A stretch of DNA of 64,000 nt from Flavobacteriaceae bacterium UJ101 (GTDB lineage Bacteria; Bacteroidota; Bacteroidia; Flavobacteriales; UJ101). The notes below the pieces were generated by a model. The model made no database searches, had not been told where the DNA came from, and saw only the letters and a list, made by a program, of their open reading frames with translations. Positions 9,152-19,452 of this stretch are shown piece by piece; the first letter of the stretch is position 1; every line of letters begins with the position of its first letter. The stretch is from the NCBI GenBank assembly GCA_001880285.1, contig CP016269.1, forward strand, positions 2,614,501-2,678,500, in the 5' to 3' direction. A program made the translations under genes and the position numbers.

Positions 9152-9182
9152 AACCACCTTGAGTTTATTAAGGTGGTTTTTT
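9152..9182 (+). terminator. Intrinsic terminator after the S41 peptidase
   Basis: A 9-bp stem (AACCACCTT / AAGGTGGTT) with a 9-base loop, followed by a T run. Confidence 0.88.
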
Positions 9183-9233
9183 CTTTTAGAAAAGAAAACC
9201 ATAATTTTTTTTCCAAAATCGTTTAATCTTTCC

Positions 9234-9241
9234 TACTTTTG
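9234..9241 (+). promoter_or_regulatory. Candidate -7 element of pyrG-yidC
   Basis: TACTTTTG matches TAnnTTTG exactly and lies 30 bases before the pyrG ATG, just after the upstream terminator. Confidence 0.6.
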
Positions 9242-9265
9242 TTATCTGTTTTTAATTAGTAATAA

Positions 9266-10882
<1,617 letters not shown>

Positions 10883-10890
10883 AACCCAAT

Positions 10891-12660
10891 ATGGAAGAAA
10901 ATAAGAAGTTTGACGTCAATTCGATTATCGGATTTGCTTTAATAGGATTGATTATGTTTGTTTATTTTAACTGGTTCATGCCAAAACCAGAAGATAAACC
11001 AGTTGAGAAACAAGCAACGACACAAACAGAACAAGTTGTTGAAAATAAATCAGCGAATACAATTCCTGCAATGACAGGAAATTTTGCATCAGCAGCTTCT
11101 GAAAAAGAAGTTGTTTTGCAAGATGATTTATTAAATTTGACTTTCTCATCTAAAGGAGCTAAAATTAAAACAGCAGAGATTAAACAATACCAATCTTATG
11201 AGAAAAAAGAAGAAGATCATCATGGAAAATTACTTCTAATTACAGAAGAAAATGCTAATTTTAATATCAAGTTTACAGAAAATGGTCAGGTGGTAAATAC
11301 ACGTGATCTTATTTTCAATACTACTCAAACCGATAAACAAGTTGTTTTCTCTACTCAAACTAATTCAGGAGGTAAATTAAAAATTGTTTATACTCTAAAA
11401 GAAAATTATTTAGTTGATTTTGATGTTCAGACAGAAGGTTTAACGATTACAGAGAAACCTATTATTCAGTTTGATTTAAAAGCTTTAGCTCATGAAAAGG
11501 GACGTTCAGAAGAATTACGAAGAACAGAGTTCTATTATGCACTAGATAATTTAGGAGATGTAGATTATACTCAATCTGATACTAATGAAGAAAAAGTAGA
11601 TTGGATTGCTTACAAAGGACAGTTTTTTTCTGTTATTCTAGACAGTGAAAAAGCGTTTAATTCTTCTAAAATGGTATTAACCAATATAGACGACTCTCTT
11701 TATTTGAAGCAATTTGAAATGGAATCTACTTTTGCTGATGATTCTTTAAATGCAAACATGCAATGGTATATAGGTCCTAACGATATGGATATAATGAAGC
11801 TTCATGATCGTGATTATCAAGAAGTAATACCATTTGGATGGTTTATTTTTGGAATTTTGAATAAATGGTTCTTTATTCCAATGTATAAATTCTTGGCAGG
11901 ATTAGGATGGTTTGGTGCAGGTATTGTGATTATGATTATGACAATCATTGTAAAGTTAGTTACAGCACCGATTATGTACAAACAGTACAAGCAAGGAGCC
12001 ATTATGCGTGTATTACGTCCTGAACTGGATGAAATTAATGAGAAGCATAAGGATTCAGATGCTATGAAAAAACAGCAAGCAACGATGGAACTCTATCGTA
12101 AAGCAGGAGTAAATCCTATGGCAGGTTGTATTCCAGCATTGTTACAAATGCCTATATTCTTAGCATTATTCAATTTATTCCCTAATTTAATTAATTTAAG
12201 AGGGAAATCATTTTTATGGGCTGATGATTTATCGGCGTATGATTCAATTGTAGAATTACCTTTTAATATTCCATTATATGGTGCACATGTAAGTTTGTTT
12301 ACCTTAATGTATGCCGTTTCTATGTTTATTTATACACGATTATCATCAAGTAATATGCAACAACCTTCGCAGCCAGGAATGCCTGATATGCGATACATTA
12401 TGTATTTTATGCCTGTTATGTTAGTGGTGTGGATTAACAGTTATGCTTCGGGACTTTCATGGTATTATTTTGTTTCCAATACAATTTCGATTATTTTGGT
12501 ATTGGTGATCAAGAAGTTTTTTATTGATGAAGATAAAATTCATGCTCAATTGCAGGAAAATAAAAAGAAACCTCAGAAAAAGAAAGGACGTTTTGCTCAA
12601 ATGTTAGAAGAAGCTCAACGCCAACAAGCACAGCAAGCAGCAGCAAGAAAGAAAAAATAA
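10891..12660 (+). CDS. yidC: Membrane protein insertase YidC
   Basis: Inserts and folds inner-membrane proteins, alone or with Sec. It starts with an N-terminal membrane helix (about 12-28) and a low-complexity linker, then a periplasmic beta-sandwich (about 70-310). The conserved five-helix YidC/Oxa1 core runs from about 345 to 545, including the coiled loop with RPELDEINEKHK and GVNPMAGCIPALLQMPIF. The C-terminal tail is rich in Lys, Gln and Ala and may contact ribosomes. Length (589) is usual for Gram-negatives. It is co-transcribed with pyrG. Confidence 0.97.
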   Translation: MEENKKFDVNSIIGFALIGLIMFVYFNWFMPKPEDKPVEKQATTQTEQVVENKSANTIPAMTGNFASAASEKEVVLQDDLLNLTFSSKGAKIKTAEIKQYQSYEKKEEDHHGKLLLITEENANFNIKFTENGQVVNTRDLIFNTTQTDKQVVFSTQTNSGGKLKIVYTLKENYLVDFDVQTEGLTITEKPIIQFDLKALAHEKGRSEELRRTEFYYALDNLGDVDYTQSDTNEEKVDWIAYKGQFFSVILDSEKAFNSSKMVLTNIDDSLYLKQFEMESTFADDSLNANMQWYIGPNDMDIMKLHDRDYQEVIPFGWFIFGILNKWFFIPMYKFLAGLGWFGAGIVIMIMTIIVKLVTAPIMYKQYKQGAIMRVLRPELDEINEKHKDSDAMKKQQATMELYRKAGVNPMAGCIPALLQMPIFLALFNLFPNLINLRGKSFLWADDLSAYDSIVELPFNIPLYGAHVSLFTLMYAVSMFIYTRLSSSNMQQPSQPGMPDMRYIMYFMPVMLVVWINSYASGLSWYYFVSNTISIILVLVIKKFFIDEDKIHAQLQENKKKPQKKKGRFAQMLEEAQRQQAQQAAARKKK

Positions 12661-12680
12661 TAATATAGAAGTAAAAAAAA

Positions 12681-12711
12681 GCCATTTTGATTAATCAAAA
12701 TGGCTTTTTTT
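12681..12711 (+). terminator. Intrinsic terminator after yidC
   Basis: A 24-base perfect inverted repeat starting GCCATTTTG, flanked by an A run and followed by seven T. Confidence 0.9.
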
Positions 12712-12830
12712 ATTAGAATTTAAGTAAACTCTTAAAAGTTTATTGGAGTATTATTTTATTAAAGAGTATTAGGTTAGTTATGTCTTATTGAATACACTTA
12801 TGAGGATAAATTAATTTCAGAAAATAGTTT

Positions 12831-12872
12831 AAAAAATAAGGATCGCTCATTTTAAATGTGTTATCCTTATTT
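12831..12872 (-). terminator. Terminator of the large adhesin gene
   Basis: Read on the minus strand, AAATAAGGAT and ATCCTTATTT form a 10-bp stem ending in a T run, just after the adhesin stop. The loop region holds a second small palindrome (CATTTTAAATG). Confidence 0.7.
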
Positions 12873-12880
12873 AACTAGTA

Positions 12881-15800
12881 TTAATCCTTTTTCCTTTTTA
12901 TAGTAATATGAGATTTAATGGTAGAAGTAATACCATCATTGAAATCAATTGCAAACCAATAGGTGTTGGAAGGAAGAGGTTTCCCTTTCGATCGGCCATC
13001 CCAAATTAAGTTGTTTTGATTCATTTGATGTAAAAATCTTCCAAAGCGATCAAATATTTTAACTTGAATATTTGGACAATCTTTTAAATCTGTTAAATCC
13101 CAAGTATCGTTAATCCCATCACCATTAGGGCTAAAAGCTTGATAAACTTTAAATTCTTTGATATAGTGATTATTTGAAGTGATAGAACATTGATTAGCAT
13201 CACGAATGTGAACTTGATAGTTTCCTTGTGAAACATTAAAAAATAGAGGGGAAGACTGCCAAGTAATTCCATCTAATGAAAATTCATAAGGTTTGGTACC
13301 TCCTGTTGGCTGAATAAATACTTGATTTAAGCAAGAAGTGGCTTCTTGTAAACCGAGATCAGTTATTTGTAGCTCTATGGAACCAATTGATTGATTTCCG
13401 TCAGGAGCCGTCACAGTTAGTGTATAAGTCCCTTCTTCCTGAGGTTCTATTTCAAAATTAGAACTAGTAAATCCATTAGGTCCTTCCCAAGAATATTCAA
13501 AGAAATCATAGTAAGGATATGAAATATGTGCAGTTTCATCATAACATAATAAAATATCATTCCCAATAGCGGTTTCTACATCAATAAAGGTATAGATTTC
13601 CAATTGATTTTGATTGGAACAAGTATTGGAATCGGTTGTAAAGGCAGAATAGATACCTTCTTGTTCAGGTCTATTGATATGAAGAGTAGGACTATCTATT
13701 TCAGAATAAAAGCCATTAGGTCCAGACCATTCAATGGTGGATTCAGAATCGATATTACTATATAATTCTAATTCTTGACCATAAAATAAATATTGATAAT
13801 TAGAATTTAGAATAAGCTCAGGTAGAGGGTTTTCAGTTAAAGAAATAGTAACAATTTCTGATTCGCATGATAAAGAGGTGTCCTTTGCTCTTACATAATA
13901 TGTTCCAGGAACAGCATCAGAAAATTCTTCTCCAGAATGAATAAGTTGAGTTAAATCAGAATCACTATACCAAGAAATTTGATCTGCATTAGAAGATACA
14001 GATAAAGTAGGAATAGCATTACCTGTACAATAGTTTTGGTTCCCATTACTAGAAAGAGTAGGTAAGGGGTTTTCGATAACTTCAATAGTGACTTGTTTTT
14101 CACAACTTATTTCAGTTAAGCTACTTGAATTAGAAGCTTTAACGGTATAGGTTCCAGGTACAACATCTTCATATTTTTTTCCTTTAAAAGAAATTAATCG
14201 ACCATTAAGAAACCAAGTAAGTTCATCTGCATTAGATTCAATTTCAATAGGAAGAATATCTTCTCCTGAACAATATTCAATTTGATCCGAGCTGATTAAA
14301 GTGATTTCAGGTAGAGGAATTTCAATTAAAGTAAAGGTTGTTTTATCTGAAACACATTCATTAAGGGTGTTATACGCTTCAATATAGAATGTTCCACTTT
14401 TATATTGAGAAGGAAGAGATTGTATGTTACGCCCTATTTCATTAAGATTCTCATCATACCAAATATAAATAATGTTAGAAATTGATTCTAGTGTAATGTC
14501 AGGAATGGGATCTCCAAAACAATATTCAAAGGTTTCTTTTTCAAGAATTGGTTTTTCTATTGTAGGACAAGGGCAATCAATTCCTTTTATTTCTTTTTGA
14601 AAACTACAAGAAGTATCATTATTTTTTGCTGTAAGTAAAATATCTTGATTAGTAGGTACTGTAATATCCCAAATCCCACTTCCTTTATTTTCAATAATTG
14701 CTTCGGTTACATTAGAGGTGATTGTGATATTATTTTCTGTAATTATTGAAAAAGAATAGGTTTTTCTATTTTCACTACATACAAGAGAAGAGGTTACTTC
14801 TATAGTAGGTAAAGCATTACGGGATAGTTTCACGGTTGTTTTTTCAGAAGAGCAATTGGATTCAGTATGGGTAGCAATCACGTAGAATTCTCCTTGGGTG
14901 ATAGAAGTGGGTAAATTAAGAACTTTCCCTGAGTTGATAGAAGAATCATCACTAGCATTAAACCATTGAAAGGTAACGCCTTGAGGATTATAAGAATCTT
15001 TTACTTTGATAGAAGGGATGTTTTCCCCTTGACAATACTCAAAGTTGTTACCGTTTACTTGTGGTTTATCAACGGTAGCACATGGACAAGAGTCAGGAGC
15101 TTGAATGTTTTGAGAGATGGAACAATTATTATCATTTTTAATGTTTAAAGTAATATCGTTTAAGTTGCTTACGTTGATATCCCAAGTTCCATTATTGTTG
15201 TTAGTAATGGTAACACCCGTATTATTAGAGGTGATGGTATTATTTTGCTCAGAAGTCACAGTAAAGTTGTAAGAGGTTCTGTTGGTGTTACAAGTTGGAT
15301 TACTGGAAATGGTTAATGTAGGTAAATCATTACGGGATAGTTTTACGGTTGTTTTTTCAGAAGAACAATTGGATTCAGTATGAGTCGCAATCACGTAGAA
15401 TTCTCCTTGAGTGATAGAAGTGGGTAAATTAAGAACTTTCCCTGAGTTGATAGAAGAATCGTCACTAGCATTAAACCATTCAAAGGTAACGCCTTGAGGA
15501 TTATAAGAATCTTTTACTTTGATAGAAGGGATGTTTTCCCCTTGACAATACTCAAAGTTGTTATCGTTTACTTGTGGTTTATCAACGGTGGCACATGGAC
15601 AAGAGTCAGGAGCTTCAATATTTTGAGAGATTGCACAATTATCATTTTTAATATTTAAAGTAATATCGTTTAAGTTGCTTACGTTGATATCCCAAGTTCC
15701 ATTGTTGTTGTTAGTAATGGTAACACCTGTATTATTAGAGGTGATGGTATTGTTTTGTTCAGAAGTTACAGTAAAGTTGTAAGAGGTTCTGTTGGTGTTA

Positions 15801-17842
15801 CAAGTTGGATTACTGGAAATGGTTAATGTAGGTAAATCATTACGGGATAGTTTTACGGTTGTTTTTTCAGAAGAGCAATTGGATTCAGTATGAGTCGCAA
15901 TCACGTAGAATTCTCCTTGAGTGATAGAAGTGGGTAAATTAAGAACTTTTCCTGAGTTGATAGAAGAATCGTCACTAGCATTAAACCATTCAAAAGTAAC
16001 GCCTTGAGGATTATAAGAATCTTTTACTTGAATAGAAGGGATGTCTTGGCCAGGACAATACTCAAAGTTGTTACCGTTTACTTGTGGTTTATCAACGGTG
16101 GCACATGGACAAGAGTCAGGAGCTTCAATATTTTGAGAGATGGAACAATTATTATCATTTTTAATATTTAAAGTAATATCGTTTAAGTTGTTTACGTTGA
16201 TATCCCAAGTTCCATTATTGTTGTTAGTAATGGTAGCACCCGTATTATTAGAGGTGATGGTATTGCTTTGCTCAGAAGTTACAGTAAAGTTGTAAGAGGT
16301 TCTATCTGCGTTACAACTAGGGTTTTGAACTATAGAGATAGAGGGTAAAGCATATTTAATAACAGCAATAGGTACCCCATCAGATATTTTTATAGTACCA
16401 TCTGTACATACTTTTTCACTATATACTAAATAATTAGCTATTTGGTTATTTGAAGTAGTATCTATAAAATGATCATTTAAGACTTGAAGTTGGTCATTTC
16501 CTGTTGCAGTAGTAACTAATTCTGGAGGAGTAGAATTATTTAAGTACCATTTTATGGTAGCTCCTTCGTTATCTAAGTCAGACTTATTAGTAATTTTTAT
16601 TATAGGAAGAGTTTCACCATCACATATGGTATAAAGTGTTTTTTCTCTTTCAGGAGCTTCAGGTTTTTCACAACAATCATTTTCTAAAAAAATAGTATTG
16701 GTCGTTTCACTACAAGATCCTGAATCTTTAACAGTGTAGGTATAGGTTCCTGGATCTAAATTAGTAAAAATATGACTTGAATTATTATTTGTAAAAGAAC
16801 CAATTGTATTGCCAGAGGAATCTTTTAAAGTGTAGGTATAAGGTATTTGACCTTCTTTGGCAGACAAGGTGATAGATCCTTTTGTATCACAAGTTGGGTT
16901 TACATGACTGGTAGAAGATTCAAAAACGTGAATAATATACTGAATGGATTTGTTTTCGTTACAAAAATCAGTATAATTACATGTATAAGTGGTTGTTTCA
17001 GAAGGAGAAACGGTTACTATATTTCGGTTATTGTTTTGAATTGTAGAAGAAGGATTTGAAGTCCAATTATAATTGCTTCCTTTATCAGGAGCTTCGAGAG
17101 TAATGGTTTCATTAGGGCAAATATATTTTTCAGTTTCAAAGTTATTTTCTAATCTTACTTGATGAAGATTGTTTAAAGCACCAGTTGAAGAAGTAAATCC
17201 CCAAAAAACAATAGGGTTGTTATTAAAAATAGTATTAATAAAATTTTCGGTTTCAGATAAAGTATACAGAGTGCCATCTGATCCCTTAAAAGTAGTAGAA
17301 AAAGTTTGTGTTGAGGCGTTCGGAGTCCATTTTACAGTAACTTCATGAAATCGACCATCTTCTATATTTTTTAAATCAATAATATTAGAAGGGTTAATAC
17401 CTTGACTGTGAACGGTTGAACCGTTTTTCATTAAAGCCATATGATCATTAAAAATATCACCACGTTCTCCATTTTGATATGTGTCGTACTCAAAAAACAA
17501 ACTAGGTTCTATATTTTGTATAGCAAGACTACCTCCATGCTCAAAATCATTTTGACAATCACTATAAAACATAAAAGCAATACCATCAGCACCACTACTA
17601 TTTTTAGTACCAAAGTTTAATTCAAAACTTAATTCAAAAGGTTCTCTTAAATCAATGGCAAAAATACTAGTCATAACCCCACGTTGACCATTAATTGCAC
17701 GAGTTAATCTATATGTTCCAGCAGGACTTTCTGTTACGCCTGTATCATGATAATCAAAAAGATTTTGTGAAAATAGAAAATAAGAAAAAAAGAAAAATAG
17801 AACCACACTAGTGGCTCTGAAACAACAGATACTGGTTTTCAT
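12881..17842 (-). CDS. Large T9SS-secreted surface adhesin with L-type lectin domain and tandem repeats
   Basis: A 1653-residue cell-surface protein. A signal peptide (about 1-25) precedes an L-type (legume-like) lectin domain (about 28-245, with SGADGIAFMFY and FEYDTY). An Ig/PKD-like module and a SprB-like repeat (about 310-390) follow. Then come three nearly identical 170-171-residue repeats (about 497-1007) and a degenerate fourth (to about 1178). Several Ig-like modules with CSGEDILP or CTGNAIPT openings come next. The C-terminus (from AFSPNGDGINDTW, about 1567) is a type B T9SS sorting domain (CHU_C/gliding-associated). It probably binds glycans and acts in adhesion or gliding. The ligand is unknown. 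It is monocistronic. Confidence 0.9.
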   Translation of the reverse strand: MKTSICCFRATSVVLFFFFSYFLFSQNLFDYHDTGVTESPAGTYRLTRAINGQRGVMTSIFAIDLREPFELSFELNFGTKNSSGADGIAFMFYSDCQNDFEHGGSLAIQNIEPSLFFEYDTYQNGERGDIFNDHMALMKNGSTVHSQGINPSNIIDLKNIEDGRFHEVTVKWTPNASTQTFSTTFKGSDGTLYTLSETENFINTIFNNNPIVFWGFTSSTGALNNLHQVRLENNFETEKYICPNETITLEAPDKGSNYNWTSNPSSTIQNNNRNIVTVSPSETTTYTCNYTDFCNENKSIQYIIHVFESSTSHVNPTCDTKGSITLSAKEGQIPYTYTLKDSSGNTIGSFTNNNSSHIFTNLDPGTYTYTVKDSGSCSETTNTIFLENDCCEKPEAPEREKTLYTICDGETLPIIKITNKSDLDNEGATIKWYLNNSTPPELVTTATGNDQLQVLNDHFIDTTSNNQIANYLVYSEKVCTDGTIKISDGVPIAVIKYALPSISIVQNPSCNADRTSYNFTVTSEQSNTITSNNTGATITNNNNGTWDINVNNLNDITLNIKNDNNCSISQNIEAPDSCPCATVDKPQVNGNNFEYCPGQDIPSIQVKDSYNPQGVTFEWFNASDDSSINSGKVLNLPTSITQGEFYVIATHTESNCSSEKTTVKLSRNDLPTLTISSNPTCNTNRTSYNFTVTSEQNNTITSNNTGVTITNNNNGTWDINVSNLNDITLNIKNDNCAISQNIEAPDSCPCATVDKPQVNDNNFEYCQGENIPSIKVKDSYNPQGVTFEWFNASDDSSINSGKVLNLPTSITQGEFYVIATHTESNCSSEKTTVKLSRNDLPTLTISSNPTCNTNRTSYNFTVTSEQNNTITSNNTGVTITNNNNGTWDINVSNLNDITLNIKNDNNCSISQNIQAPDSCPCATVDKPQVNGNNFEYCQGENIPSIKVKDSYNPQGVTFQWFNASDDSSINSGKVLNLPTSITQGEFYVIATHTESNCSSEKTTVKLSRNALPTIEVTSSLVCSENRKTYSFSIITENNITITSNVTEAIIENKGSGIWDITVPTNQDILLTAKNNDTSCSFQKEIKGIDCPCPTIEKPILEKETFEYCFGDPIPDITLESISNIIYIWYDENLNEIGRNIQSLPSQYKSGTFYIEAYNTLNECVSDKTTFTLIEIPLPEITLISSDQIEYCSGEDILPIEIESNADELTWFLNGRLISFKGKKYEDVVPGTYTVKASNSSSLTEISCEKQVTIEVIENPLPTLSSNGNQNYCTGNAIPTLSVSSNADQISWYSDSDLTQLIHSGEEFSDAVPGTYYVRAKDTSLSCESEIVTISLTENPLPELILNSNYQYLFYGQELELYSNIDSESTIEWSGPNGFYSEIDSPTLHINRPEQEGIYSAFTTDSNTCSNQNQLEIYTFIDVETAIGNDILLCYDETAHISYPYYDFFEYSWEGPNGFTSSNFEIEPQEEGTYTLTVTAPDGNQSIGSIELQITDLGLQEATSCLNQVFIQPTGGTKPYEFSLDGITWQSSPLFFNVSQGNYQVHIRDANQCSITSNNHYIKEFKVYQAFSPNGDGINDTWDLTDLKDCPNIQVKIFDRFGRFLHQMNQNNLIWDGRSKGKPLPSNTYWFAIDFNDGITSTIKSHITIKRKKD
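14310..14820 (-). repeat. Degenerate fourth copy of the adhesin repeat
   Basis: It encodes the same order of landmarks as the three strong copies (Cys near the start, a Trp-Asp-Ile block, Cys-Pro-Cys, FEYC, then a Cys-Ser/Val-Asp-Lys-Thr end). The protein and DNA have diverged widely, which suggests an older duplication. Confidence 0.7.
14821..15333 (-). repeat. Adhesin tandem repeat, copy 3 (513 bp)
   Basis: Starts (+ strand) at GGGATAGTTTCACGG. By eye it is nearly identical to the next copy, including silent positions. It has GVTFQWFNA where the other copies have GVTFEWFNA. Confidence 0.92.
15334..15843 (-). repeat. Adhesin tandem repeat, copy 2 (510 bp)
   Basis: Same unit as copy 3 but one codon shorter: NDNCAISQ replaces NDNNCSISQ, an in-frame 3-base deletion near 15645. 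Confidence 0.92.
15844..16354 (-). repeat. Adhesin tandem repeat, copy 1
   Basis: Same unit with slightly more divergence: ISIVQNPSCNADRTS at its start and FEYCPGQDIPSIQV in the middle. The boundary toward 16354 is approximate because identity fades there. Confidence 0.88.
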
Positions 17843-17886
17843 TTCCCGATTTGGTTTATTAAATTTTTTAAGTTCTAATTTAGGTG

Positions 17887-17909
17887 CAAAACTATGTTAA
17901 AATTTTAAC
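17887..17909 (-). promoter_or_regulatory. Adhesin promoter with adjoining 14-bp palindrome
   Basis: On the minus strand TAGTTTTG (17887-17894) matches TAnnTTTG and lies 44 bases before the ATG. Immediately upstream, at 17896-17909, is the perfect palindrome GTTAAAATTTTAAC. That places it in the spacer between the -7 and -33 elements, where a repressor could block polymerase. The operator role is inference. Confidence 0.55.
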
Positions 17910-17965
17910 ATTTGATAATTAATTAAAGATAAAATATGATATAAAAGATCATTTAAAGATTTTTT

Positions 17966-17986
17966 AATACCTTATTTTAAGGTATT
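17966..17986. other. Hairpin in the phoH upstream region
   Basis: AATACCTTA and TAAGGTATT pair around a TTT loop, 40 bases before the PhoH start. It is preceded by a T run and could be a weak terminator on the minus strand or an operator. I cannot tell which. Confidence 0.5.
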
Positions 17987-18026
17987 TATCAAAGGTTTTG
18001 ATTAAATTTAGAGAAAAGAAATTTAT

Positions 18027-19349
18027 ATGCCTACAAAAATTTTTGTGTTAGATACATCTGTAATATTATTTAACCATCAATCTATTACAAGCTTTGAAGA
18101 GCACGATATAGCTATTCCAATTACAGTATTAGAAGAATTAGATACTTTCAAAAAAGGGTCAGAAACAAAAAACTTTGAAGCCAGAGAGTTTATTCGTTTT
18201 TTAGATAAATGTTCCAATCAATATCCTATTAATGATTGGATTCCTTTACCAGGTGAAAATAAAGGTCGTTTTAAAGTAATTTTAAATGCAGAAGTGAAAG
18301 AAGTAAACGCTATTGAAGCATTTAATGAAACATCGATGGATAATAAAATTCTCAATGCTGCTTTAAGCTTAAAAGAACAGGAAGAAGGGAGAGAGATTAT
18401 CATGGTAACCAAAGATGTGAACTTGCGCTTAAAAGCAAAAGCATTAGGCTTATTAGCAGAGGATTTTAAAACAGGTAAAGTAAAAGATGTAGATGGTTTA
18501 GATAAAGGGATTTCTATAATTCATACTACCAAAACTTTTATAGATAAGTTGTACCAACGAGGTAAAATTCCTGCAGAAGAGATTGAAGAATTTGAATTAA
18601 TCTCAAACCATTATTATATTTTACAGACAGAAGAAGGTTCCTCTGGTTTAGCATATTATAATCCTTTTGAGCGTGTTTTGGAAAAAGTAAATAAACATGC
18701 TGCTTATGGTGTAAAGCCTCGAAATGCGGAGCAAGCGTTCGCTTTACATGCTTTAATGAATCCAGCTGTAAAATTAGTATCTATTTATGGTGTTGCGGGT
18801 ACAGGAAAAACACTTTTGGCATTAGCTGGAGCTCTACAGCAACGAAAAATTTATAAACAAATTTATTTAGCACGTCCAATTGTGCCTTTAAGTAATAAAG
18901 ATTTAGGTTTTTTACCAGGTGATATTAAGTCAAAAATTGACCCTTATATGCAACCACTTTGGGATAATTTAAAATTTATTCAACATCAATATAAAGAAAC
19001 AGACAAGCAGTTTAAATTGATTAATCAAATGTTAGAAGAAGAGAAATTGTTGATTTCCCCATTAGCTTACATTAGAGGAAGAAGTTTGTCGGATATTATT
19101 TTTATAGTAGATGAGGCACAGAATTTAACACCACACGAAGTTAAAACCATTATTACACGTGCAGGAGAGAATGCTAAATTTATTTTTACAGGAGATATTC
19201 GTCAAATAGATACTCCTTATTTGGATGAACAATCCAATGGGTTATCTTACTTAGTTGATCGTTTAAAAGGACAAGACTTATTTACCCATATAAAATTGCA
19301 AAAAGGTGAACGTTCAGAGTTGGCAAATTTGGCAAATGAATTGTTATAA
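18027..19349 (+). CDS. PhoH family protein with N-terminal PIN domain
   Basis: A 440-residue PIN-PhoH fusion, a family with RNA helicase and ribonuclease activity in characterised homologues. The PIN domain (about 1-135) shows the acidic residues in VLDTSVIL, LEELD and DNKILNAAL. The PhoH ATPase domain (about 235-440) has Walker A GVAGTGKT near 255, the ARPIVPLSNKDLGFLPG block, Walker B FIVDEAQN and the FTGDIRQID sensor. It is probably cytoplasmic, acting in RNA turnover or stress. It is divergent from the adhesin and stands alone. Confidence 0.92.
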   Translation: MPTKIFVLDTSVILFNHQSITSFEEHDIAIPITVLEELDTFKKGSETKNFEAREFIRFLDKCSNQYPINDWIPLPGENKGRFKVILNAEVKEVNAIEAFNETSMDNKILNAALSLKEQEEGREIIMVTKDVNLRLKAKALGLLAEDFKTGKVKDVDGLDKGISIIHTTKTFIDKLYQRGKIPAEEIEEFELISNHYYILQTEEGSSGLAYYNPFERVLEKVNKHAAYGVKPRNAEQAFALHALMNPAVKLVSIYGVAGTGKTLLALAGALQQRKIYKQIYLARPIVPLSNKDLGFLPGDIKSKIDPYMQPLWDNLKFIQHQYKETDKQFKLINQMLEEEKLLISPLAYIRGRSLSDIIFIVDEAQNLTPHEVKTIITRAGENAKFIFTGDIRQIDTPYLDEQSNGLSYLVDRLKGQDLFTHIKLQKGERSELANLANELL

Positions 19350-19416
19350 TATCTTTATTTTTACTGATTCTAGATAACTAACGAAAAGAAAGAAATCAAA
19401 AAGAATTACCTATCTT

Positions 19417-19424
19417 TAAGTTTG
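19417..19424 (+). promoter_or_regulatory. Candidate -7 element of the formate dehydrogenase operon
   Basis: TAAGTTTG fits TAnnTTTG and lies 28 bases before the first ATG of the operon. Confidence 0.55.
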
Positions 19425-19452
19425 TCACAAAAGATTAAAGATAAACCTAAAG

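Noticed and set aside
14821-16354. Long repeats considered as CRISPR or mobile element
   Set aside because: The units are in-frame coding repeats of about 513 bp without spacers, terminal repeats or transposase.
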